Source: Aeromicrobium sp. PE09-221
GTDB lineage: Bacteria > Actinomycetota > Actinomycetes > Propionibacteriales > Nocardioidaceae
Reading direction: 5' to 3'
Length of the DNA: 64,000 nucleotides
Assembly (NCBI RefSeq): GCF_002174305.1
Contig: NZ_MIJB01000023.1
Coordinates: 1 to 64,000, forward strand
A program made the position numbers and the translations under genes. Under the pieces are notes generated by a model. The model made no database searches and was not told the origin of the DNA. It was given only the letters and a program-made list of their open reading frames with translations. This document shows positions 1 to 8,270 of this stretch, in pieces. The first letter of the stretch is position 1. Every line of letters starts with the position of its first letter.

Positions 1-132
1 CTGCAGGAGACGCTCACCCTCGCGCACGATGCCAATCGCGACCTGTTCGATCGACTCGACCTCGACGACCTTCGGGCGCTCGTGCGTGGCACCGGCGCGC
101 TACGCCGCGTCGCCGATGAGCTCGACAGATGA
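1..132 (+). CDS. C-terminal end of an unidentified protein (possibly MarR-like)
   Basis: Only the last 43 codons of this gene lie in the window; the open frame runs from base 1 to a TGA at 130-132. The visible tail is a charged amphipathic helix rich in Leu, Arg and Asp (it ends GALRRVADELDR). Such a tail resembles the C-terminal dimerisation helix of MarR-type regulators, but no DNA-binding motif is visible, so the identity stays open. It is transcribed towards the UPF0182 gene and is separated from it by a hairpin. Codon use matches its neighbours. Confidence 0.45.
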   Translation: MQETLTLAHDANRDLFDRLDLDDLRALVRGTGALRRVADELDR

Positions 133-134
133 GA

Positions 135-186
135 ACGGCCGGTCGTCACCCGCCCGCTCATCTCGGGACGGGCCACGACCGGCCGT
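135..186. terminator. Hairpin between convergent genes (bidirectional terminator candidate)
   Basis: A perfect 12-bp inverted repeat, ACGGCCGGTCGT at 135-146 and its complement at 175-186, is separated by 28 nt. It sits three bases after the stop of the partial gene and 15 bases before the stop of the UPF0182 gene, which is where a shared terminator would be expected. There is no T-run. Confidence 0.5.
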
Positions 187-201
187 CATCGGACCCGGAG
201 G

Positions 202-3126
202 TCAGTTACCCAGGGCCTGCTCCGCCTGCTCGATCGCATCGGCCATCTGATTGATGCGCCGCTGGTACAACGCGAGATCACCGTCCGCCAGCGCCTGCTG
301 GGCCTCGTCGTAGTACTGCGAGGCCTGCTCGAGCAGCTCCGCCGGAGTGGCATCACCGGCCGGCGCATCGGGCTCCTCCGTGCCCTCATCGCCCTCGGCG
401 GGCTCCTCGACCTCTTCCTCCGGCGGCGGCGCGGCCCCTTCCTCCAGACCGAGCGCAGCGCGCAGCGCCTCGTCGAGGGTCGTGCCGATGCCGACATCCT
501 CTCCGAAGGACGCGATGATGTACTGCAGCACCGGGTACGAGCCCTCGGCCTGCGACCGCTGGATATAGACCGGCTGCACGTACAGCAGGGCTCCGCCCAC
601 CGGCAGCGTCAGCAGATTGCCGCGCAGAATGGTGGCATTGGACGCCTGTTCGAAGGGCAGCAGGGTCTGCGTCACCTGGTTGTCGGCCTGGATCGCGGCC
701 GCGATCTGGTTCGGGCCGCCGACACGCGTGTCGCTCGGCAGTTCCAGGATCTGCAGCTTGCCGAAGTTCTCCTCATCGGACGACTCGGAGTTGACCGACA
801 TGAAGGCGGCCAGGTTCTCGCGGTTGTTCGGCAGATAGACGCTCGTCAGCGAGAACTGCGGGTCCTCCTGCTCCGGACGCGCCGTCGTCAGGTAGTACGG
901 CGGCTGCAGCGTGCCATTGCCGCTGGACGGGTCCTCCGGCACGCGCCACCGCTCGCCGTCCTCGTAGAAGGTCTGCGAGTCGGTGACGTGGTACCGCGTC
1001 AGCACATCGCGCTGGACCTTGAACAGGTCGACCGGGTACCGCAGGTGCCGCATGAGATCCTCGGAGATCTCACTCTTCGGCTGCACCGAGTCGGGGAAGG
1101 CGTTCGACCACGTCTTCAGTACCGGATCGTCCTCGTCCCAGGCGTACAGGTCCACCGTGCCGTCATAGGCATCGACGACGGCCTTGACCGAGTTGCGCAG
1201 GTAGTTGACCTGATCGGTCGGCAGCGCCGCCTGCGCCGCGGTCTGCGTCAACGTGTCGGACGTCGCCTCACGCAAGGAGCGTTGCTGGCTGTAGGGATAC
1301 TCGTTGCTCGTCGTGTAACCGTCGGCGATCCACACGACGCGGCCGTCGACGACCGCCGGGTAGACATCACCGTCGACCGTGAGCCACGGGGCGACCTTCT
1401 GCACCCGCTCACGCGGATCGCGATCGTAGAGGATCTTGGAGTTCTCGTTGACACGATCGCTCAAGATGATGTTCGGCTCAGCGAATTTCAGCGCATACAG
1501 CGCCTTGTTGAAGATATTGCCGACCGGGACACCGCCCTCACCGTCATAGGTGTTGGCGGTGACATTGTCGGCATCGTCCTCGTCGCCGCCTCCGCCGCCG
1601 GAGCCACGCGGGATGTCGACCTCGATCGGGTCGGCACCCTCGGGGCGGCCGACGATCGAGTACTCCGGCGAGTTCTCGCCGAAGTAGATCCGCGGCGGGA
1701 TCTCGAACTCCAGCTCGCCGGTCGGCGGAATGTCGCGGGCGACCCACACCGGCTCGCCCTGCGGGCCACGCTCGTTGCCGTACGCGGCGATGACGCCGTA
1801 GCCGTGCGTGTAGACCGTGTGGTCATTGGACCAGGTGCGCTGCGAGTCCTGCAGACCCTCCAGACTCACCTCGCGAGCCGCGATGACGACATCGCGCGGC
1901 TGTTCCTCGCCGTCGAGCACGTAGCGGTCGACGTCGAGGGTCTCGTTGACCGTGTAGTAGCCGCGGACCTGCTGCAGCTGCTGGAAGGCCGGCGACACGA
2001 GCGTCGGGTCGATCAGACGCGAACTGACCCGCGACTCGGCGGTAGCGTTCAACTCCTCGGCCGAGAGCTCCGTGGTGGCCGAATACGGCAGGACCTCGAC
2101 ATCGGCGACCCCGTAGGCCTCCCTCGTCGCCTCGATATTGCGGGCAATGTACGGATCCTCGCGATCGGCCTCGGAGGGGCTGACCTGGAACTGCTGCATG
2201 AAGGCCGGCCAGAGTCCGCCGATCAGGACCGAGGCGACGATCAAACCGCCCAGCCCGATCGCCGGAAGGGTCCAGCCTTTGAGGAAGATCGAGGAGAAGA
2301 ACAGCAGCGCGCAGATGATCGCGACGACGATGAGGATGTTCTTGCTCGGGATCCGCGCGTTGATATCGGTATACGTGGCGCCGTCGACGACACCGCCGCT
2401 GGCGGTCAGATAGGCGAAGCGATCGAACCAGTACTGCAGCGCCTTGATCAGCACCGCCACGCCCGCGAGGACCGCGATCTGGATCTGCGCGCCGCGGGTG
2501 AAGCTCACCCCTCGTCCGGCGAAGCGGATACCGCCGTAGACGTACTGCACGAAGGCGGTGGCCACGAGGGTCACGATCAGCATCGTGAAGGCGAAGGAGG
2601 CCAGGAACTGCCACCAGGGGAGATCGAAGGTGAAGAAGCCGATATCGCGGCCGAACTGCGGATCGGTCTGCCCGAAGGAGGAGCCGTGCCACCACTGCAG
2701 GAAGGTCTGCCACCGCGACTGCCCGACGATCCCCGCGAAGATGCCGATCACCACGGCGACGACGATGAACGCTCCGCGACGGACCGGAGCCAGCGCGAAG
2801 CGGTAGCGGGCGGCCGGATCGTCGCGTCGCAGCAGATGCGGTTCGGCGCGCGTGCGATAGGCGAGGAAGAGATTGATCCCGACGAAGGCACCGATCACCA
2901 GCGCGAAGACCACGAACAGTCCGGTACGGGTCAAGATGACGGTGGTGAAGACGTGGGAGAAGTCGAGCGACTTGAACCAGAGTCGATTCGTCCACACATT
3001 CGTGAACACGCTGGCAGCGACAACGAGCGCGGCCAGCGTGATGAGGGTGGGGACGAGCACCTTTCGGCGCCGGTCGGGCGGCTCAGGGGCCGGCTGTGGA
3101 CGGGGGGCACCGAAGATGTCGCTCAC
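202..3126 (-). CDS. UPF0182 family large membrane protein
   Basis: The 974-residue protein has the expected size for UPF0182, a family of unknown function found mainly in actinobacteria. The N-terminal third (about residues 25-310) holds roughly seven hydrophobic segments. A long soluble, presumably extracytoplasmic region follows, with typical family stretches such as PPRIYFGE and PYYLTTARP. The C-terminus (about 890-945) is a low-complexity Glu/Asp/Pro/Ala linker ending in a short helix. An acidic Gly/Asp-rich insert lies near residue 520. The start is GTG with an AGGAG ribosome site just upstream. It is the last gene of a leftward group with the PPA1309-like and PDZ-Lon genes, the same order as around Rv3193c. 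The biochemical role is not known. Confidence 0.95.
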   Translation of the reverse strand: MSDIFGAPRPQPAPEPPDRRRKVLVPTLITLAALVVAASVFTNVWTNRLWFKSLDFSHVFTTVILTRTGLFVVFALVIGAFVGINLFLAYRTRAEPHLLRRDDPAARYRFALAPVRRGAFIVVAVVIGIFAGIVGQSRWQTFLQWWHGSSFGQTDPQFGRDIGFFTFDLPWWQFLASFAFTMLIVTLVATAFVQYVYGGIRFAGRGVSFTRGAQIQIAVLAGVAVLIKALQYWFDRFAYLTASGGVVDGATYTDINARIPSKNILIVVAIICALLFFSSIFLKGWTLPAIGLGGLIVASVLIGGLWPAFMQQFQVSPSEADREDPYIARNIEATREAYGVADVEVLPYSATTELSAEELNATAESRVSSRLIDPTLVSPAFQQLQQVRGYYTVNETLDVDRYVLDGEEQPRDVVIAAREVSLEGLQDSQRTWSNDHTVYTHGYGVIAAYGNERGPQGEPVWVARDIPPTGELEFEIPPRIYFGENSPEYSIVGRPEGADPIEVDIPRGSGGGGGDEDDADNVTANTYDGEGGVPVGNIFNKALYALKFAEPNIILSDRVNENSKILYDRDPRERVQKVAPWLTVDGDVYPAVVDGRVVWIADGYTTSNEYPYSQQRSLREATSDTLTQTAAQAALPTDQVNYLRNSVKAVVDAYDGTVDLYAWDEDDPVLKTWSNAFPDSVQPKSEISEDLMRHLRYPVDLFKVQRDVLTRYHVTDSQTFYEDGERWRVPEDPSSGNGTLQPPYYLTTARPEQEDPQFSLTSVYLPNNRENLAAFMSVNSESSDEENFGKLQILELPSDTRVGGPNQIAAAIQADNQVTQTLLPFEQASNATILRGNLLTLPVGGALLYVQPVYIQRSQAEGSYPVLQYIIASFGEDVGIGTTLDEALRAALGLEEGAAPPPEEEVEEPAEGDEGTEEPDAPAGDATPAELLEQASQYYDEAQQALADGDLALYQRRINQMADAIEQAEQALGN

Positions 3127-3188
3127 AGTTCTCCTGGGTCATGTCACGGCATGGCCGATGGCAGCCCAATACTACCGAGTGACCCCAA

Positions 3189-3695
3189 TCACGACATGCT
3201 CGCCCGCAGCAGCTCCACGAGACCGGGAACGAGGTCGGGACCTTCGAGCAACGGCGGGTCCTCGCCATCGCGTGCGCGGACCCCGGTGTGCGCGCTGCCA
3301 TCGCGCAGCACGGCCGCGACGATACGCACCTCCTGACGTTCGGGATGCGCGGCGACGTGGTCGGCGAGCTCGTCGGGGTCATCGGGGAGATCCGCCTCGG
3401 CCGAGGGAGGAAGCATGACCCGCTCGATCACGACGGCGCATCCGTCGACCGTCTCCGGCCACATGATCGTCGGCAGGATCTCTTCGACCGGACGCTCGAC
3501 TCCCAGCTGTTCCTGCTCGACCGGCGTGTAGTCGCCATCGAGCTGGTCGGCGAGCTCCGGGTGTAACCGGCGCAGCTGCTCCGTCGAGACGAGGGCGAAG
3601 AGCCTCGGAGGCTGGTCCCAGCCGGCCTCGGCCACGTGCCGCTCCACTTCGAGGGCCGCCTGGCGCACGGGCGAGTCGGGGGCTACTTCGAGCAT
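3189..3695 (-). CDS. PPA1309-like conserved actinobacterial protein
   Basis: This 168-residue soluble protein has no signal peptide or membrane segment. The N-terminus (residues 8-33, ALEVERHVAEAGWDQPPRLF) matches my recollection of the PPA1309 family of actinobacteria, which has no assigned function. The middle part contains a conserved VERPVEEILPTIMWPE region. The ATG start overlaps the end of the upstream PDZ-Lon gene by 13 bases, so the two are very probably co-transcribed and translationally coupled. The gene is consistently placed between UPF0182 and YlbL-type genes in actinobacteria. Function cannot be assigned from sequence. Confidence 0.8.
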   Translation of the reverse strand: MLEVAPDSPVRQAALEVERHVAEAGWDQPPRLFALVSTEQLRRLHPELADQLDGDYTPVEQEQLGVERPVEEILPTIMWPETVDGCAVVIERVMLPPSAEADLPDDPDELADHVAAHPERQEVRIVAAVLRDGSAHTGVRARDGEDPPLLEGPDLVPGLVELLRASMS

Positions 3696-4735
3696 GTGGG
3701 CACCGTCGCTTCCGGGTCATCGGCCAACGCCTGGAGGGCTTCGATCGCGTCGTCGAGGGTCGCGACGTCGACGAGGGTCATGTCGGTGTCCTTGGCCGCG
3801 GCCTCGGCGCAGTTTCCCGTGGGCACGAGGAAGATCGTGGCTCCCCCCTCCTCGGCCCCGACCATCTTCTGCTGGACGCCGCCGATCGAACCGACGTCAC
3901 CGTCAGGAGTGATGGTCCCCGTCCCGGCCACGGACCGTCCGCCGGTCAGCGACCCGGGAGTGAGCTTGTCGTAGATCGCGAGCGCGAACATCATCCCGGC
4001 GCTCGGGCCGCCGACCCGGTCGCCGATGTGGTTCTCGATCTCGATCGGAAAGTCGAATCCCGCGCCGACGGTGATGCCGATCATCGCGCGATCCGGATCG
4101 TCATCGGCCGCCTTCGTCTCCACGGTGACGTCCTCGGGCCGGCCCTCGCGCTCGATCCCGAGACTGACCTGATCACCCGGCTCCAGGGCGCTGATCACCT
4201 CGGCCACCTGCTGATTGCTCTGGACCTCGGTGTCCTCGACCCGGACGATCCGGTCCCCTGCTTCGAGGACGCCCTCGGCGGGCGAGCCCTCGACGACATC
4301 GGCGATCTGGACCGTCTCCGGCACCTCGATGTCCATCGCCCGCAATGCCGCAGCACGCGACGAGTCCTGCGAACTGCTCAACTGCGCGGCACTGACCTCG
4401 CTCGCATCGTCATCGGTCTCGCCGTCCTGATAGAGGAAGTCGTGCGGCACCAGATTGACATCGGCGTCGACCCACGCCTGAAGAGCGCTGAACAGGTTGA
4501 TCTCCGTCTCCGCACGCGAGACCGCGACGGTGGTGAAGGCGAGCTCGCCCTCCGTCGGATAGGTCTCCACACCCTCGCCGAAGGTGAGCAGCGGCTGGTC
4601 GTCGAGACTGCCGAGGGTGTCGAAGGACGGCCCGGGCTTCATGGTCGAGTAGGGCACCGGCAGGATGAAGACCAGGCTGGTGGCAGCGACCAGCGTCACG
4701 AGAGCCACGGTCAGGGTGGCGACGCGGCGGCTCAT
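3683..4735 (-). CDS. YlbL-type PDZ and Lon-like serine protease, membrane anchored
   Basis: The 350-residue protein has one N-terminal membrane segment (about 7-27), a PDZ domain (about 143-207, QIADVVEGSPAEGVLEAGDR) and a C-terminal Lon-type proteolytic domain. The Ser-Lys dyad is visible as Ser245 in GGPSAGMM and Lys290 in GGVQQKM. Members are membrane-tethered proteases expected to act outside the cytoplasmic membrane; the substrate is unknown. I chose the ATG at 4735, which has GGAG seven bases upstream, over a GTG seven codons earlier. The order PDZ-Lon, PPA1309-like, UPF0182 matches Rv3194c-Rv3193c. It is divergent from the metalloprotease-like gene. Confidence 0.92.
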   Translation of the reverse strand: MSRRVATLTVALVTLVAATSLVFILPVPYSTMKPGPSFDTLGSLDDQPLLTFGEGVETYPTEGELAFTTVAVSRAETEINLFSALQAWVDADVNLVPHDFLYQDGETDDDASEVSAAQLSSSQDSSRAAALRAMDIEVPETVQIADVVEGSPAEGVLEAGDRIVRVEDTEVQSNQQVAEVISALEPGDQVSLGIEREGRPEDVTVETKAADDDPDRAMIGITVGAGFDFPIEIENHIGDRVGGPSAGMMFALAIYDKLTPGSLTGGRSVAGTGTITPDGDVGSIGGVQQKMVGAEEGGATIFLVPTGNCAEAAAKDTDMTLVDVATLDDAIEALQALADDPEATVPTCSK

Positions 4736-4820
4736 CGCCGGCTCCAGGGAACGCACATCACCCGAAGCCTAGTGCCCTACGCCGAGAGCCCCGCTATCAC
4801 CGCGTGACTACTCTGGTGTC

Positions 4821-6098
4821 ATGGCTGGCGACGACCCCCGCGAAGAACCGGAGAACCCGTTCAAGGGCACGCCCCTGGAGAACCTGTTCGGCCAGATGGG
4901 CCCCGGACAGGTCGACCTCTCGGCGATCTTCGGGCAGATGCAACGCATGTTCGAGCCCCATGAGGGCTCGGTCAACTACCGGCTGGCCACTGACACCGCC
5001 CGCCAGAAACTCGCCACATCCGGTCCCGACCCGTCTCCCGGCAGCACCAAGCAGGGCGCCGTGGACGATGCGGTGCGGCTCGCCGAGATGTGGCTCGATC
5101 GCGCGACCGCGGTGCCGAGCGGTGTCACGTCCGCCTCCGCCTGGAGCCGCGCCGAGTGGATCGAGTCGACGATGGACCGTTGGAAGGTCCTGGTCGAACC
5201 GATCGCCTCCAATGTCGTCAGCTCGATGGGTGATGCGCTGCCCCAGGAGGCGCAGGCGATGGCAGGTCCGTTCATGGCGATGCTCACCCAGGCCGGAGGG
5301 GCCATGTTCGGTCAGCAGGTGGGCCAGGGCATCGGGGAGCTCGCCACCGAGGTCCTCTCGTCGACCGATATCGGCCTGCCGATGGGGCCGGACGGCATAG
5401 CAGCACTGCTCCCCCACAATGTCGCGGCATTCGCCGAGGGACTCGACCACACCGAGGCCGATGCGCTGCTGTACGTCGCGCTGCGCGAATGCGCCCATCA
5501 GCGCCTCTATGCCCACGCACCGTGGCTACGCACCGCCATCATCGACGCGGTCACCGAGTTCGGGCGAGGCTCACGGCTCGACACCGAGGGCATCGAGGAG
5601 AAGATGCGCTCGATCGATCCCAGCCGGCCCGATGCCATCGCCGAGGCGATGGAGGGAGGTCTCTTCGAGCCGGAGGCCACCCCCGAGCAGCAGCACGCCA
5701 AGGAACGCCTCGAACTCCTCCTCGCCCTGGCCGAAGGGTGGGTCGACGAGGTCGTCGGGCAAGCGACCGCCGACACCATGCCGACCGCCGCCGCGCTCGG
5801 CGAGGCCATGCGTCGACGCCGGGTGACCGCCGGCCCCGCCGAGCAGACCTTCGCCGCGCTGGTCGGACTCGAGCTGCGTCCACGACGACTGCGCGATGCC
5901 ACCACGCTCTTCTCGGCATTGCGCGACCGGGACGGAGTCGAAGCCCGTGATCGGGTCTGGAGCCATCCGGATCTGTTACCGGACACGACGGATCTCGACG
6001 ACCCGCTGGGCTACAGCGAGCGTCACGGCGATGGTGACTTCGACGCCGCCCTCGGTCGGCTGCTCGACGACGAAGCCGGGCGCGACGACGCCTCGTGA
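4821..6098 (+). CDS. Zinc-dependent metalloprotease-like protein (DUF2342 / F420-associated hydrolase family)
   Basis: This 425-residue protein belongs to the actinobacterial DUF2342 family, often annotated as zinc-dependent metalloprotease or coenzyme F420 biosynthesis-associated protein. The family core is visible: a helical N-terminus with FGQMGPGQVDLSAIFGQMQ, then an AMAGPFMAMLTQAGGAMFGQQVGQ segment and ALRECAHQRLYAHAPWLR. In that last motif the canonical HExxH is not intact (RECAH), so catalysis is doubtful. The gene appears leaderless: TACTCT at 4809-4814, six bases, then ATG. Its stop overlaps the NUDIX start (GTGA), making a two-gene unit. It corresponds in position to Rv3195. Confidence 0.85.
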   Translation: MAGDDPREEPENPFKGTPLENLFGQMGPGQVDLSAIFGQMQRMFEPHEGSVNYRLATDTARQKLATSGPDPSPGSTKQGAVDDAVRLAEMWLDRATAVPSGVTSASAWSRAEWIESTMDRWKVLVEPIASNVVSSMGDALPQEAQAMAGPFMAMLTQAGGAMFGQQVGQGIGELATEVLSSTDIGLPMGPDGIAALLPHNVAAFAEGLDHTEADALLYVALRECAHQRLYAHAPWLRTAIIDAVTEFGRGSRLDTEGIEEKMRSIDPSRPDAIAEAMEGGLFEPEATPEQQHAKERLELLLALAEGWVDEVVGQATADTMPTAAALGEAMRRRRVTAGPAEQTFAALVGLELRPRRLRDATTLFSALRDRDGVEARDRVWSHPDLLPDTTDLDDPLGYSERHGDGDFDAALGRLLDDEAGRDDAS

Positions 6099-6673
6099 AT
6101 CTGCACGACGACGCCCGGCGCACCCTCGCGGCGTGGTCGCCGCCGGATCGATCTCAGGAGGCACTGCGCGAGCAGTATCTGACCCATCTGGAGATCCATG
6201 GGGACGCGATGTGGCGCTCCTGCCACCCCGATCATCTGACCGCGAGCGCGATCGTCATCGCCGAGGACGCGTCGGCCGTGGCCCTCACGCTGCACGCCAA
6301 ACTCGCACGGTGGCTGCAGTTCGGAGGACACTGCGAGCCCGCGGACACGAGCCTGGCCGGCGCGGCCGAGAGGGAGACCCGCGAGGAGTCGGGGCTCGAC
6401 TCGCTGCGCCTCGACCCCACGCCGCTGTTGCTCTCCCGTCATGAGGTGCCCTGCGGTCCGCTGCGGCCGGCACATCACCTGGACGTGCAGTTCCTGGCCG
6501 TGGCCCCCGCCGACGCACCGCTGACCGTCTCCGAGGAGTCGACCGAGGTCCGGTGGTTCGGTATCGACGATCTGCCCGCCGATACCGATGCGACGGTCCG
6601 CGCTCTCAGCGCTGCAGCTGCTCGACGGCTTCGAGATAGCCCTCGGCGCGCTCTTTCTTCTCGTAGCGATTGA
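6095..6673 (+). CDS. NUDIX hydrolase
   Basis: The 192-residue protein carries a NUDIX box around residues 89-112: GGHCEPADTSL followed by REtREESGL, a form seen in actinobacterial NUDIX proteins with GGHxEPxDTSL. The RExxEE metal-binding core is intact. Such enzymes hydrolyse nucleoside diphosphate linked to a moiety X; the substrate cannot be told here. The start is GTG within the GTGA overlap with the upstream metalloprotease-like gene. The last 68 bases run into the 3' end of the convergent YgjP-like gene, so the C-terminal Arg/Ala-rich tail is encoded opposite that gene. Confidence 0.85.
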   Translation: MNLHDDARRTLAAWSPPDRSQEALREQYLTHLEIHGDAMWRSCHPDHLTASAIVIAEDASAVALTLHAKLARWLQFGGHCEPADTSLAGAAERETREESGLDSLRLDPTPLLLSRHEVPCGPLRPAHHLDVQFLAVAPADAPLTVSEESTEVRWFGIDDLPADTDATVRALSAAAARRLRDSPRRALSSRSD

Positions 6674-7115
6674 CGAGTTCCCGGAAAGCGGGGCCGTGAT
6701 CGGCATGGAGCAGGTGCGCCAGCTCGTGCAGGAGAACGTAGTCCACGACATATCCGGGCATCTGCCGGAGCCGGTCGGATAACCGGATCCGTCGGTCGGC
6801 GGTGCTGCACGACCCCCAGCGCTTGTTCTGATTGGACACCCACCGCACAGAGAAGGGCCGCACGGACCCGTCGAGATAGCGATCGGCGAGCTCGACGGCA
6901 CGGCGCTCCAGCTCGACGTCCCCTTGCGGACCTCGTCGCCGCGCGACCCGCGCATCGAGCTTGGCGACGAGCTCTCGGACGGTGCGCTCGGCCTCCTCCT
7001 CGCTCATCGCCTGAGGGATCATGACGATCGTGCGCTCGCCCTCGCGCCGCGCCTGGACCGTGCGACGCCGGCGCGCACTGCGCCGCACCTCGATGACGGG
7101 CTCCGGAGTGTCCAT
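6606..7115 (-). CDS. YgjP/WrbP-type M48-like metallopeptidase
   Basis: The 169-residue protein has the YgjP (DUF45) signature: RWGSCSTADRRIRLSDRL, then HELAH with a downstream HADHGPAF giving the third zinc ligand region (HELAHLLHADHGPAF). These are zinc-dependent hydrolases of unknown substrate. The N-terminal half is a basic beta-rich segment that includes VEVRRSARRRRTV. The gene appears leaderless, with TACAGT seven bases before the ATG on the minus strand. The 3' end overlaps the convergent NUDIX gene. The upstream region is shared with the divergent ThiF-like gene and holds the DnaA-box-like cluster. Confidence 0.88.
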   Translation of the reverse strand: MDTPEPVIEVRRSARRRRTVQARREGERTIVMIPQAMSEEEAERTVRELVAKLDARVARRRGPQGDVELERRAVELADRYLDGSVRPFSVRWVSNQNKRWGSCSTADRRIRLSDRLRQMPGYVVDYVLLHELAHLLHADHGPAFRELVNRYEKKERAEGYLEAVEQLQR

Positions 7116-7332
7116 AACGTGGACTGTAGACGAGACCCCTGACAGACCGGATCCGATCGATGATCACGCCTTCAATCTCCACAGCGATGGCGGCCATCGC
7201 CGCAGGTCAGGGGCTGCTTCCCGCGTCCGCGAGCACCATCCACACAACGGCGTCCACACCCGGGATCGGCGTGGCGCACAGGTTGCCCACAACGTTGTCC
7301 ACAGGCGTGGACAACCGCCGTGCCGCGCCAGC

Positions 7333-7361
7333 TTGACGACCCGGCCCCGAACCCCTAATTT
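7333..7361 (+). promoter_or_regulatory. Promoter of the ThiF-like gene (TTGACG-17-TAATTT)
   Basis: TTGACG at 7333-7338 and TAATTT at 7356-7361 are spaced by 17 bp, close to the housekeeping sigma consensus. Transcription would start near 7368. That leaves a leader of about 105 nt before the ATG at 7472, beginning almost directly with the hairpin at 7373-7415. Confidence 0.6.
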
Positions 7362-7372
7362 TGACGCCAGAC

Positions 7373-7415
7373 GAACCCCCGGTGGCCGCAGGGGAAGGCG
7401 CGCCGCCGGGGGTTC
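7373..7415 (+). terminator. Leader hairpin (attenuator-like or 5' stabilising)
   Basis: The arms at 7373-7385 and 7403-7415 pair over 13 positions (one G-T pair) around a 17-nt loop. The hairpin lies between the promoter at 7333-7361 and the ThiF-like start codon. It is followed by TTCTTCG and not by a T-run, so termination is uncertain. Confidence 0.4.
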
Positions 7416-7471
7416 TTCGCTGCCTGTGGATGGCCCCGGCGCCTCCCCTCCTCGACGGTCACTATGGGCTC

Positions 7472-8212
7472 ATGCACCCCGTACTCCCGCCCGGCGCGAC
7501 GGTCCTGCGCTGCGGCCCCGGTCAGCTCCAGGTCGGCACGACCCCGCCCCTGCGTGTCCCCGATCTTCCGGGCACCGCTCAGATCCTGCGCCACGCCGAC
7601 GGGGCCACGAGTGCCCTCGCACTAGCAGAGATCGCGGAACGCGACGGCGCCCGCAACGGCCGCCGACTCGTCTCGTCGCTGCTCTCCCGTGGCGCGCTGG
7701 TCCCCTCTGTTCCCGGCGAGGGCTCGTTCCCCGGTATCACCATCGCCTATGAGCCCTTGACGGCCCGATTCGCCACGACCCTCGAGACCGCCGCCTCGAG
7801 TCCTGGCGACGATGTCACGATCCTCGCGAGCTTCGGCGAACCCCGCCGGTCGGCGATCCGTGACCTCGGCGAACGAGGTCTCACCCACCTCCCCGTCGTC
7901 TTCATCCAGGGGTGTGCGCGGATCGGACCGCTGACGCATCCGGGCAGCTCACCCTGTCTGGACTGCTACGACGCGGACAGGTCGCGCACCGATCCCGCTT
8001 GGCGGGTCGTCGCCGTGCAGCTGGGGGCCGGTCGGCCCGCTGGCGGTCCCCCGCCGCGCGCGCTGATGCTCTCGGCGGTCGGTCACACACTGGAATTGTT
8101 GCGGCTCGACAGGATCGGCACGGTCGTCACTGTGGGCCAAGGTTGTGAAGCTGGCGTGAGCGAGCCGGTGGGATGGGACGATGCCTGCCCGTGTCAGCTG
8201 CTCGCGGCCTGA
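7472..8212 (+). CDS. ThiF-like / TOMM precursor docking-type protein
   Basis: The 246-residue protein resembles the degenerate ThiF (E1-like) proteins that dock peptide precursors in thiazole/oxazole-modified microcin pathways. It has the recurring pattern PCLDCYDADRSRTDPAWRVV in its last third, and CPC near the C-terminus. The Cys pair of CLDC may bind zinc. I see no nucleotide-binding GxGxxG motif, so it is probably not an adenylating enzyme. The ATG at 7472 starts the conserved beta-rich beginning (MHPVLPPGATVLRCGPGQLQVG). The gene lies just before the ABC1 kinase gene, at the position of Rv3196. No precursor peptide or cyclodehydratase is visible nearby. Confidence 0.65.
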   Translation: MHPVLPPGATVLRCGPGQLQVGTTPPLRVPDLPGTAQILRHADGATSALALAEIAERDGARNGRRLVSSLLSRGALVPSVPGEGSFPGITIAYEPLTARFATTLETAASSPGDDVTILASFGEPRRSAIRDLGERGLTHLPVVFIQGCARIGPLTHPGSSPCLDCYDADRSRTDPAWRVVAVQLGAGRPAGGPPPRALMLSAVGHTLELLRLDRIGTVVTVGQGCEAGVSEPVGWDDACPCQLLAA

Positions 8213-8270
8213 GCATCGGCGAATGTGGCGAACCGCCCCGCACGTTGCCGCGGTCTCCTATCCTGGCAAC

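Larger units (their letters stand above)
7175..7433. other. Cluster of DnaA-box-like sequences
   Basis: The intergenic stretch 7116-7471 contains no gene. It holds a perfect actinobacterial DnaA box TTGTCCACA (7295-7303), TTGCCCACA (7283-7291), an inverted TTGTCCACG (7306-7314), GCGTCCACA (7250-7258), ATCTCCACA (7175-7183), CCATCCACA (7236-7244) and an inverted CCATCCACA (7425-7433). The three best boxes lie within 32 bp. This could titrate DnaA or regulate the two divergent genes. It is not next to dnaA or dnaN, so it is unlikely to be oriC. Confidence 0.5.

Noticed and set aside
988-3336. A 782-codon frame on the plus strand opposite the UPF0182 gene
   Set aside because: Antisense frame typical of high-GC DNA: Arg/Asp/Val-rich, without domains, and fully opposite a conserved gene.
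7175-7433. Chromosomal replication origin
   Set aside because: Boxes suggest DnaA binding, but dnaA, dnaN, rpmH and an AT-rich unwinding region are absent.
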